From positions 2,108,001-2,172,000 of the forward strand of contig CP084615.1 of assembly GCA_025917655.1 (NCBI GenBank): 64,000 nucleotides of DNA, given 5' to 3'. The translations under genes were made by a program, and so were the position numbers. Under the pieces are notes generated by a model. That model worked only from the letters and a program-made list of their open reading frames with translations. It ran no database searches and was not told the origin of the DNA. The first letter of the stretch is position 1. Each line of letters opens with the position of its first letter. Shown piece after piece: positions 33,606 through 43,399 of the stretch. Origin of the DNA: Chlorella sorokiniana. Taxonomy: Eukaryota; Chlorophyta; Trebouxiophyceae; Chlorellales; Chlorellaceae.

Positions 33606-36600
33606 TCAGGAAGGGCCAAACAACCGGCCAGCCGTGCTCCGCATCGCTGGCGCCGCCGCCAGCTCAGAAGGGCTGCCCCGGGCGTGGAGGCGGCGCTCAA
33701 GTACTCCTCCTCCTCCCGCGCATCGCCGTCGCACAGCGTCGGCCCCCCAGCTCAGCCTCCAACGCGGCGGCGGCCATGGCCAAGGGGGAGTCTGGGAGCT
33801 CGGCCCCCTCTGCTCCCGGCGTCGCCGCCTGCCCGCTTGGCACAACACGCAGCGGGCCCAGCGTGGCGGTGGCATCAGGGGCGCCCCTGAGACCTGCCGC
33901 TGCACGCGCCGCTGCCACTCCTCCACCTCCGCCACTGTCGCCGCTGCTCTGTGCTGCCACTGCCGCTGCTGTTGGGAGAGCGGCGAGGGGCCAGGCGCGT
34001 GGCCAGCTGCGCTCTCCGCGCCGCCGCTGGGTGGCAAGAGGGGCGAGAATGGGCTGCTGGCCGCGCTGGCCCCTCCAGATCCTGGAGAGGCCGCGTAGCC
34101 GCCACTGCCGCCGCTGCTGCGCCGCCCTTTGCTGCCGGGGCTGCCCGTCAGCTCCGCCCAGGCGGCGGCGGCGACGGCGGCGGGGGCGCTGCCCAGGCTG
34201 CCACTTTCCTGCATGGAGCGTGCCAGCGCAGAGGCCGGGTGCTTCAGCTTGACGTGGACCCTCACGCTGTGCGCGCTGAGCCCCACTCGCTCGCCACACT
34301 CGGGGCAGCGCCGCGGCTCCGGCTTGGTCTTCTTCATCTGCGGCGGCGGCAAGCACAGGGGGTGGCGGGGTGTCACAAGCTCACACCTTTCCCTGCCGAG
34401 CAGCATGCCTATCTGTGCAGCGCTGTGAGCGCAGCATCTGCATGCGGGATAGGAAAAACGATGGTTGCACAGAACAGGCACGGGAGGCCCCCTCATCCGC
34501 CCCCCTCCGCTCCCCGGGCGGCTACCCCCTTAGCCACCCACGCGCCCACCCACCTTGACCGTCTGCCGCCCGAACAGCTCCTCCTCCAGCCCCAGCAGCG
34601 CCTTCAGGTAGCCGGCGTTGGGGGCGGCCTCGGGCGCGCGCTGCTGGGAAGGCCAGCGCGCGGTCCAGCGGCCAGGAGCGGCGCTGCATGAGCCAGGCCA
34701 GCACGAGGGAGCAGGAGCGGGAGCGGCCCGCGTGGCAGTGCACCAGCAGGCCCCCGCCCCCGCCAGAGCCTCGTCGATGAAGGCGGTGGCGCCTGACGTG
34801 GGTGGGCGGGTGTGGTGGTGGTGGTGGTGTGGGGGAAGAGGGGAGGGAGGGGGATCACAAGAGGGAGTTGAGTGAGGGCAGGGTGGGCGGGGCACGCAGG
34901 CAGCAAAGTGTGCAGCCAGGCCGCGGCTTTGGCCTGAGCAGGAGGATCTGGCAGCCAGCTGCTCACCCGCTCTTGCAAGGTGGCACTGCAGCACTGCGAC
35001 ACCCCCATGCAGCAGGCCTCCGCAACCCAAACCCCTCTGCTGGCTTCTGCCCGCCCTCATCCCCCCTCCAAACAACAAAACAACCGACCCCCCCCCACAC
35101 ACACACACACACACACACCCCCGGCAGCAGTGGGCGCAGGTCTTCCTCCTCCAGGTCGCGCAGCGGGCAGCGCATCGTCACAAAACCGTGGTCGTCCTCG
35201 GGGAGCAGCAGGTCCTGGGGGTGGGGGAGAGTGTGGGGGGTGCGCTTGTGTGCGGCATGTTTGTGTGGAAGAGCGCCTTTCTTTGGGGGAGGGCAACAGC
35301 GTGGGCCGGAGGCACAAGCGAACCACCCAAAGCGCCCCTCTCAGCAACATGCACAGTGTGCCGATATCCCCCTCCAAACATACACACACCACCACCACAC
35401 ACACACACAAAACGCACACGACTCACCTCGGTGGCGTTGAGTATGTGCGTGATGCCCAGGTGCTTGAGCAGGTGCAGGCTGCTGGCCTCCACCGCGCCCG
35501 ACAGGAACAGGCGGGGCATCAGGCGCACGGGGCGCCCCGTCAGCGACGCCTGCTGCAGCACCCGCAGCCGCTGCAGCATGTGCTCCAGCCGCACCTGATG
35601 GGGGGGGTAGAGGGCCGCTAGAGGTATCTTGAATCTGCGTAAAACCCTAAAACCCTAAACCCAGGCAGCCACGGCGCCCGTCATCCAGTTCCTGCTGAAT
35701 GCATGAGCGGCCAGAGCAAGCGGACCGCCCCCACCCCCCACCTTCAGCCCGTACACATCCACGCTGCCCCCACCCCCCAACCCCACCCCAGCCCCCCACT
35801 TTCAGCCCCTTCTACCCCGACCCCCACCCCCACCCCACCCCACACACACACACACACACCTTCAACTCGTACACATCCATGCTGCCCACCCCCCCCCCCC
35901 CCCCACCCACCCACACACACACACCTTCAGCTCGTACACATCCATGCTGCCCCCCCCCCCCCACCCACCCACCTTCAGCTCGTACACATCCACCACGGGG
36001 TGGGTGCCGTCCAGGAAGGCGGTGGTGAGGCGCTGGCCCCCGCGGGGGTGCCGCGCTCGCCTGCCACTCCTCCACCGCGGCCCGCAGCTCCTCGCCTGCG
36101 TTGGGGGTGACACAGAAAGGGCGCGGCTCGGGCCTCCTTGGGTTTTATGAAGGACGGCCTGCCACGCAAGTCTGGGGCTCCCTTTCAGGCTGAGGGCCCG
36201 GGCAGGTGTGGAATTACGGGCAGCAAGCGCAGCAGCCCACCCCACCACCCCATGCTGCCTGAAGGAAGGCAGCGGAGGGCTGCGGGCCCCGCTCTTCTCC
36301 CGGAGCACAGCAGGGCAGCGGGCGCACCCTTCTCCCGGAACACCGCCTTCCAGTGCGCGACCTTCTCCCCACGCTGTGGTCACGCTGGGCCTCGTGGCTG
36401 ATCTGGCGGATGCGCATCGTTTGGGTGCTGGCGGCGGCGGCGGCGGCCATCAGCAGCGGGGAGGCGGCGGTGCCTGGGCGGCAGGGGATGGGAGGGAGGC
36501 AGAGCCGACAGAGTTGGTGAATACAACCAAACAGCGAGCAAGGCAACGCTCGCGGGCCGAGACACCCAGCCTGCAAGTCAGCTGCAGGGTGTTGCTGCCC

Positions 36601-39600
36601 GCCACTCTCTCACCCGCCGATGACACGCGGCGCGCCCGGAGCCCAAGCGCGGCGTGGGCATAGGCTGGGTCCCGCCCGCTCCGGCCGCCCCGCTCCGCTC
36701 CCCGCCACCAGGCTGCGCAGCGGGCCCCGGGGTGGAGGCCTGGCTGCCGGCGGCGGCGGGCGGGCCCCCTCCCCTCCTCAATGTCCGCGATGAACTCGTT
36801 GATCCACTCGCTCAGCCGCTCAAACATCATCTCCAGCAGCCCCTTGATGCTCACGGCAGCCTCCAGCGCCGCCTTCAGGCCCTGCAGAGGCAGCCAGCAG
36901 GGGGCTCGCTGGGCAAGGAAGGCAGCGGTGCAGGGTGGGCCCAACCCCAGCAGGGCACTTCCCGCCAGCAGGCCCCCCGGGGGCGGCAACGGGGCAGCCA
37001 GGGAGGGCGTGGGCGACCACCAGCCATGCGTCTGGATGCAAAGCAAAGGCGGTGCAGCAGGGAGCCGGCGCTCGCTGCCTCAACAGCCAAAGCTTGCTGC
37101 CCCCAACCCCCCAACTCGCCCGCACCTCCCCCTCCCGCCGCCGCTTTCCCTCGCTTGCTTCCCCCGGCACACACACATACTAACACCATCACCACCCACC
37201 TGCTGGAAAGCAGCTGCAAGCTGGGCCTCAGGCAGCGCAGCCAGGTCGGCAGCCCCATGCGCTTGGGCCGGCTGCAGCGCCTGGCGCAGCAGCGTGGCCG
37301 CCACCCCCGCCTCGTTCAGCGCCAGCTCGGTGAGCCGCTCGCAGGATCGGTCCTGCAGGAGGGTTGGGGAGGGGCAAGGGGGGTTGCACGAAGGGCAGCT
37401 TGCTCAGGCGACGAGGTAAACCAGCGCGGGGGCATGCACAGCGTTGGTCATGCGCCTTTCCCAGCAGCACACGGCACACGCCTCTGGCGTTCTGCGCTTT
37501 GCAAGCAGCGCGATGCGGGGTGGCAGCGTGCGCAGGGCAGGGCGCAGGGACAGCGCGCCTCGACGGATTTCAGGCCGCCGGGCGGCCGCCGCTGCACGAC
37601 CGCGTCGATGGCCACCGCCCGCCCTGCCCAGCGTCCCGCATTCGCATACAGCACGTTCTCTGCAAACAGGCGGCGGCAGCTCCTGCCCTCAATAAGCGGA
37701 GGCAGGGCATCAGGCCCAGTGCGTTGCGGCGCTCAAGGCAGGGACGCTGTACAGGCGGCCGCCCAAGCTCGCAGCAAGGCGGGGCCCTGCCCCTGCTGCC
37801 TGTGCCGGGCTGCATGGCCAAACAATTCTCTAGCCCATAAACAGCGCTTCCGTTGCATCCGCACACCGTCCCAATCCCTGGCCAGGTACCCACCCCCACA
37901 AGCACCCAGCGAGCGCCCCCCGCCCCCCTTTCAAAAAACAACCAAAGCCCACCCGTGTTTCCCCCCAGGCCAGCTCTCGCAGCGCAGGCGGTCGGGGTTC
38001 CCAGCAGCATGTCCAGCGTGAAGAGGCGGCCCAGGTCGGCGGCGGTGGCGGCCAGGCAGCCGGGGGCAAAGGCGGCGGGGCTGCGGAACAGGCTGGACCC
38101 CGGAACAAACTCCATCACCAGGCAGCAGCTGAGGGGGAGGGTGGTGGTGGGGGCACAAGTGTATGTGCAAGGCGGCAAGTGCCAGGGTGTCATGGGCAAG
38201 GCACCCCTCCACGCCGACCCCTTGGGAAGGGCGGCCGCCTGCCGACGTGCAGCGGCGGGCCTCCAGCCCTGCCACTGCTTGCAGCCCACCTGTACCGCTG
38301 CGGCCCCCTCCCCCAGCGCTCGCCCACCCGCGCCGCCCACCTGCTGCTGCCACCCGCCCCCACCACCCGCGCCGCCCACCTGTTGCGCCCCAGCTCCTCG
38401 TGCAGGTCGGGAAGCGGTCCCGCAGCGCCGCCGCCGCCTCCGCCGCCTCCCGCCACTCCGCCTCGCTGGCGCCCTGCACAGAGCGGTGGGCGGGTGGGTG
38501 GGCGGGTGAGGAGGAAGCCGGCAGGCCAGCAGCCGCCGCCCGGCAAGCGCAAAGCAGAGGCGCTGAAACGCCACCACACGGGTGTGGGGAGGCGCCCAGC
38601 CCGGCGGGAGAACGATACAGGCATCCCTGCCTTCGCCCCATGCCCTCCCTAGCATGCGCGCCGCCCCTGCAGCCCCCCGCCCCGCCGCCCCCCGCGGCCA
38701 CCTTTGAGCGCAGGATTCGGGTGGCGGGGGCGCACAGCCCAAGGTGGCGCGTCAGCTCCCGGCAAACTGCTCGCTCTGACACAGCAGCCGGCTGGGCACA
38801 AACTTGAGCACCAGGCAGGTCTGGTGCCCCGCAAACGCGGCGGTGACCAGGCGGCGCAGCGGCGCGGGCGTCGGCGGCAGCGACAGGGCACCTGCCGCGC
38901 CGGCCGCCCCGCCAGCGGCTGCTGCTGCTGTCAGATCAGAGTCCAAGCAGAAGCTGAGGCTCATGCTTTCCAGGGCGCTGCCAGCCAGGATGCCGCTCGG
39001 CAGCTGGCAGCTGACGGTGGGGGTTGGGGTGCCGTCGTCGCCGCCGCCGCTGAAGGTTGCCAGGGTGTGCGGCGGCGCAGGGAGCTGCAGCGGCAGCAGG
39101 GACGCGCGCTGCTCGCTGGCGGCCACTGCAACGCCCAGCAGGGACGACTCGCTGGATAGGACCTGCCAGGAGCCGGAGCTTGGCTCGCCTCCCTCCTCCA
39201 GCCCCAGCTCTGCCGGCGGCGCCCGGCCGATGTGGCGCTCAGGCGAGTTGCGCCGCGAGCAGGGCGGCGTGGGCGCCGGCGTGGAGGCGTCAAAGAGGCA
39301 GAAGAAGACGCGGCCGCCTGCAGGGGGTCACCAGGATGGGCGACAACCTTTGTACGCGATGTGGCAGCGCAGCTGATGCAGTGCGGAAGGAAGGCGAGAA
39401 GCAGGCAGGGTGCCCAGCGCAGAGCCCCCTTCGGCAGGCTCCCACCCGAGTTGATCTCAAGCATGTCGCCGCCGCGGGGTGCGTGGAGGGGCTGCGTGGC
39501 GAGGCCTGCGGCGCGCGGCGGCGGGGGGACCCGGGCGGTTGCGCCGCCTGCGAGGGCCCCCGGGCGCCGGCGGCAGCCGCGTCAGAGGCCTCATCAAACT

Positions 39601-40203
39601 TGAGCAGCTCGCTGGATATGCAGGCCGCCAGGCGGGACCAGGGTATCTCTCCCGGGCCTGGACAGTGGGAAGGGAAGGGTGCCTTGTGAGCTGTGAGTTG
39701 GGCCGCCAGCCCTGCGCCAACGATGCGATGTGCCCGCCACCCCGACAACCCCCCGCCCAGCCCGGGCCGCCCCTGCCGCACCTGTGGGCATCGGCTCCGC
39801 CGCCCGCAGCCTGTCCCGGATGGTTTCTGAGATCTCGTAGGACCGGGCCTTGGGCAGGGGCCGTGCGCCGCGCGCCGGCGCCCGCAGGCTGGCCAGCACC
39901 AGGCGCGGCGCCGCCTCGTGCAGCAGCGCAGCCAGCTCCGCCGCCTCGTCCTGGTGCTCCCCAGCCAGCCATAGCTGCGCGGAGTGGCGTACTGCGGCAC
40001 GAAGAAGCGCAGGAGGGAGGGTGTGCACGACGAGAGACCAGGAGCGCCTTGAGCGGCGACGGAGCAGCTGTGGGGCCGCTGGCGCAGTCGGCAGCCCAGG
40101 ACAGGCAGCTCGCGACAGATCGCCCCACCGCCTCTGTTAGCTCCACCTCCAGCTTGAGTGCCGCCAAATCCAGCAGTTTTTGCTCGTGAGAGGGCCACCC
40201 CAT
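33606..40203 (-). CDS. PHS1: PHS1: actin-fragmin-kinase-like domain fused to a dual-specificity phosphatase
   Basis: Ortholog of plant PROPYZAMIDE-HYPERSENSITIVE 1, a microtubule regulator whose kinase domain phosphorylates alpha-tubulin and whose phosphatase domain keeps it in check. In gene order: LEINSGG-VFF region (about 39290-39470); kinase parts CLVLKFVPSRLLCQSEQFA, VMEFVPGSSLFRSP, DLGRLFTLDML-GNPDRL (about 38010) and ENVLYANAGRWAGRAVAIDA (37600-37660); VDVYELK-VRLEHMLQRLRVL; LFLSGAVEASSLHLLKHLGI; the phosphatase loop LVHCHAGRSRSCSLVLAWLM (HCX5R, about 34700-34750); and the Cys/His C-terminal motif RRCPECGERVGLSAHSVRVH followed by LKHP. The exon 40203-upwards (MGWPSHEQKLLDLAALKLEV) is assumed to be the N-terminus; I do not see PHS1 similarity there, so it could be another start. 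The far C-terminus has at least one frame slip. Confidence 0.87.
35640..35662. repeat. Interstitial telomere-like repeat in a PHS1 intron
   Basis: Three consecutive units TAAAACCC, TAAAACCC and TAAACCC, i.e. TTTAGGG/TTTTAGGG on the other strand, which are the telomere units of land plants/Chlorella and of Chlamydomonas respectively. The tract is inside the intron 35595-35972, near tandem copies of a splice donor. Confidence 0.85.
35740..35994 (-). repeat. Tandem array of copied exon ends with 5' splice sites (PHS1 intron)
   Basis: On the minus strand the true exon ends VDVYELK with donor GTGGGT (plus copy accttcagctcgtacacatc at 35971). Copies of the same 20-30 bases recur at 35923, 35858 and 35740, and a decayed one at 35798, each preceded by C-rich or CA-rich spacers on the plus strand. 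Steps are 48, 65, 60 and 58 bases. The nearest copy (35923) is in frame: using its donor would add 16 residues ending SMDVYELK. Confidence 0.88.
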
Positions 40204-40428
40204 CGGGGAAATTCTCGGTTCTCACAAAACACAGGCTGTGAGACCAAACGTCGTGTCACAATCATCCGACAAAGCAGTAAACTCTCCTTGGCTCTCCTCC
40301 GCGCTCCTCCGAGAAACTGCGCTAGGGCGCGAAGTGCCGAGCTGGCACCACAAAAATAACTCGATTCTGTGGTTCGTTTCGCCGAGCTACCCTTGAATTG
40401 AATTTTTGGACGCCTTCGCAGTCTTAAA
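40204..40428. promoter_or_regulatory. Compact bidirectional promoter, PHS1 (-) and XBAT-like (+)
   Basis: Only 225 bases separate the two presumed ATGs. The interval is A/T-richer than the genes on both sides, with stretches such as caaaaataactcgattctgt around 40351. Both genes must share or interleave promoters here. No named element was identified. Confidence 0.5.
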
Positions 40429-43126
40429 TGGGCAACGGTCTGGCTAAACAAGCCCGCCAAGCAGCCTCTGCCAACGACGTGCCGAAGCTTACGCAGGCAA
40501 GCCGCCGTGACCGTATGTAGTGACCGTATGGTTGCAGGTGGCATTGCGACACTGCGGGTGTTGGGTGATAATACTGCAGGGGATGCCCGAGTTCCGCGTA
40601 GTCGTGCACACGCCCTTTTGCCGCCCTGCTCTCATTCGATCACCCCAGCAGTTCACCCGCCCTGAGCCGCCGCGAGCTGCCTCCTGGTGCCGCCACCAAG
40701 GCTTCCCCCGCCGCTCTGCCCCGCCTCTGCGCCACACAGATAGTTTCCTCCCGTGGAGGCCAGGATGCCCTGCTGCGAAGCTCCTTCTGGAAGGCACGCA
40801 CGTCGCTGCACTGCGCTGCCAGGAACGGCTGCGCAGAGGCGCTTGCGGCGGTGATCGAGGTCGCCGCGCACCGCCCCAGCGCTGGAGCCCCTGGCCGCAT
40901 TCCTGAATGCGGCGGACCAGAATGGCGACACCGCGCTCGCCCTGGCCTGCAAGCACGGGTGAGCGTGTGGGCTGGCAGCCCGCTCAGGGTGCTGCTGCCT
41001 GCTCCACGTCACTCAGTGCACGCACATGGTACCAGGCGGGACGCAATCTGGCTGTCGCCGTTCCTTTTCAGTTTCAGCGGATGCTTTGCCCCCTGACCAG
41101 CCCAGCCCCTGGGCCCTTCTGTCTGCTGGATGCAGCCATGCGGCTTGCCTGCGGGAGCTGCTGGAAGCGGGGGCGTCCCCCCTTCCCGCCAACAGCCAGG
41201 GCTTCACCCCCTTGCACCACGCCTCCGTCCGCGGCCACGCCGCCTGCCTCCGCCTCCTCCTCGCCTCATACGTCCGCCTGCCGGGTGCGGCGCCGCCGCC
41301 GCCGCCGCACTGCCCCGCTGCCGCGTGCTGCCACCAGGCGCTTGCGCAGCCGCTGTCGTATGGGCCCCTCCAGGCTGCGGCAAGTCGGAGAGCCTGCCGC
41401 TGCTGCCCAGCCAACCGTTCCGGCCCGCCTGCGCCCGCAGACGGCAGCCGCGGGCGCACCGCCGACGCGCTGGTTCCCGACGTGATCGACGTCGAGCGGT
41501 ACCTGGACACCCGCAGCCACGCCGGGCTGTGCGCCCTGCACCTCGCCGTGCTGTCCGGCAGCCAGGCGGCAGGTGGGGCGGGGCGAGCCTGCGGGCGCCC
41601 GCTTCCTGCTCATGGGCACGACCTTTCTTTGTGTGTGTGTGTGGGGGGGACCACACTGGAAAAGGGGCGCGCGGCTCCTGCGGGAACATCCTGGGGCCTT
41701 TGCTGGCCTGGCTGGCTGCGCTTGCTTGCTGCCAAGGCTCCCGGTGCGGCCCGCTGGAGGCCACGCTGCCGGCGGGGCTGGCAGGCTGCTGGCCTGAGCG
41801 CCTGCCCCCGCCTGTGACCCGCTGTGCGCGCTGCAGTGAGCGAGCTGGTGGCAGCTGGCGCGCAGCTGGACGTGCCGCTGCTGGCGGTGGGCCTGCGCTC
41901 GCCGCTGCTGCTGCCGCCGTGCCTGGCGGGGGCAGCACCGCGCTGCACATGGCGGCGGCCACGGGCGCGCCTCCCTTGTCACCGTGTTGCTCCACGCTCA
42001 GCAGCAGCGGCACCCCGGGCTGGAGCTGCGGCGCATGCGCAACGCGCGGGGCATGACGCCGCTCAACGTGGCCCTCATCTGCGGCTTCACCAACCTGGCG
42101 TCCCTGCTGGCGGCGGGGGCCCCGGTGCCGCCCCCGGCGCCGCCCGCCCCGCCAGCTGCCCCCGCTGCTGCGCCAGCAGCTGCTCGCGCTGGTGCACCGC
42201 GCCGCGCTGCTCAGCCAGCTGCGCGAGCTGGGGCTGGGGGCGCGCGGGCGGCGGCGCCGCCGCACCTGCCGCCCGCGCCCGTCGCCCGCCTGGAGGCGCT
42301 GCTGCAGAGCGACAGCGCCACCCCCAGCCAGGTGCTGGCGGCTGTGGACCAGCTGCTGGAGGACGCGGCGGCGGCAGCAGCAGGCGACAGGGGCCGGGCG
42401 ACGGCGGCGCGCGCGGCGCGGCGCGGCGGCGGCGAGGGCCGCGGCGGGCGCGGGGCGCCGCCGCCACCGGCGGCAGCAGCAGGAGCGGGAGCGGGTGCAG
42501 CGCCAGCTGGCGGGGGCCCAGGCGGGCGCCGACTGGACGATGCTGGAGCGCGGGCGCCCCATGCAGCAGCATGCAGGCTCGCTGTACCGCCGCCTGCACC
42601 GCCGCCAGGAACGCAGCACACCTCCATCATCAGGCAGGGGCGGTGCAGCGGCGGAGGCCGACCCGCGAGCAGCCCAGGAGGGAGCTGTGCTGCTGGCAGA
42701 CGCGCTGCTGCGCAGGGAGCAGGCGCAGCAGGCGCAGCAGCAGCGGCGGGAGGCTTCGCCGCCGCCACCGCAGCAGCACGCCTCCCGGCCCTCGACGCCG
42801 CGGCAGCAGCCGGGCAGCAGCTCCAGCTCCAGCTCAGCCGGCAGCGGCGGCAGCGGCGGCAGCAGCCCGGCAAGCCCTCGGCCCTGGCGGCGGCGGCGGC
42901 AGCCAGCGGCAGCGCCGCCGCCGAGGAGGCCACCTGCCCGGTGTGCTTGGACCTGCCAGCTGGCATCTCGCTGGCCCCCTGCGCCCACCGCGCCTGCCTC
43001 GACTGCTGCGGCCGCCTTGCCTCCTACACCCACGCCAGCGGCTCGTTCGGCCTGCCGCTGCAGAGCCCGCTGTGCCCGCTGTGCCGCGCCCAGATAGAGG
43101 GGTTCCAGCTGGCGACGCCCTCCTGA
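40429..43126 (+). CDS. XB3/XBAT-like ankyrin-repeat RING E3 ubiquitin ligase
   Basis: Plant XB3/XBAT-type E3 ligases carry N-terminal ankyrin repeats and a C-terminal RING and are often N-myristoylated. Here the start MGNGLAKQARQAASANDVPK has the MG-x3 myristoylation context. Ankyrin units: WKARTSLHCAARNGCAEALA, FLNAADQNGDTALALACKHG, HAACLRELLEAGASPLPANS with QGFTPLHHASVRGHAACLRL, RYLDTRSHAGLCALHLAVLS, and RGMTPLNVALICGFTNLASL. After an Ala/Gln/Arg-rich linker comes the RING: CPVC (about 42947), CAHRACLDCCGRL and CPLCRAQIEGF near the end. The intron after the first exon (donor 40497) seems to begin with GC. Several linker frames are ambiguous because of likely lost bases, and not every exon was resolved. 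Confidence 0.83.
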
Positions 43127-43399
43127 CGTGCCCCGGCCGCGTCCCGCCCGTACATTTAGACCTCCTGCCCAGTACTGGCGCCTGCGCCCGTGACACCTCT
43201 TCACGTGCCCTGCCTCTGGCAAACTGCCCTCAAGTTCAACCCAGCTCTGCCTCCACGCGTGATGAGCAACCCAACAGGCCTCCAGTGTGCTCTATGCGCG
43301 CTGCCTCCCGCATTGCCTTGTGAATTTAGATCATCACACCAGCTCTTGAAATTCACGCGATAGGGCGACTGCCAGTGGCTGCCTTGGGCGGGGCGACGT
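43127..43399. other. Convergent intergenic region (XBAT-like / dymeclin 3' ends)
   Basis: About 270 bases. A 12-base perfect palindrome ggcggtaccgcc lies just inside the dymeclin side (43437-43448). Otherwise only 3' UTR sequence is expected. Confidence 0.45.

Noticed and set aside
35081-35122. CA/C-rich tracts around 35085, 35390 and 35840 as regulatory elements
   Set aside because: They are ordinary microsatellites within PHS1 introns; nothing beyond composition supports a regulatory role.
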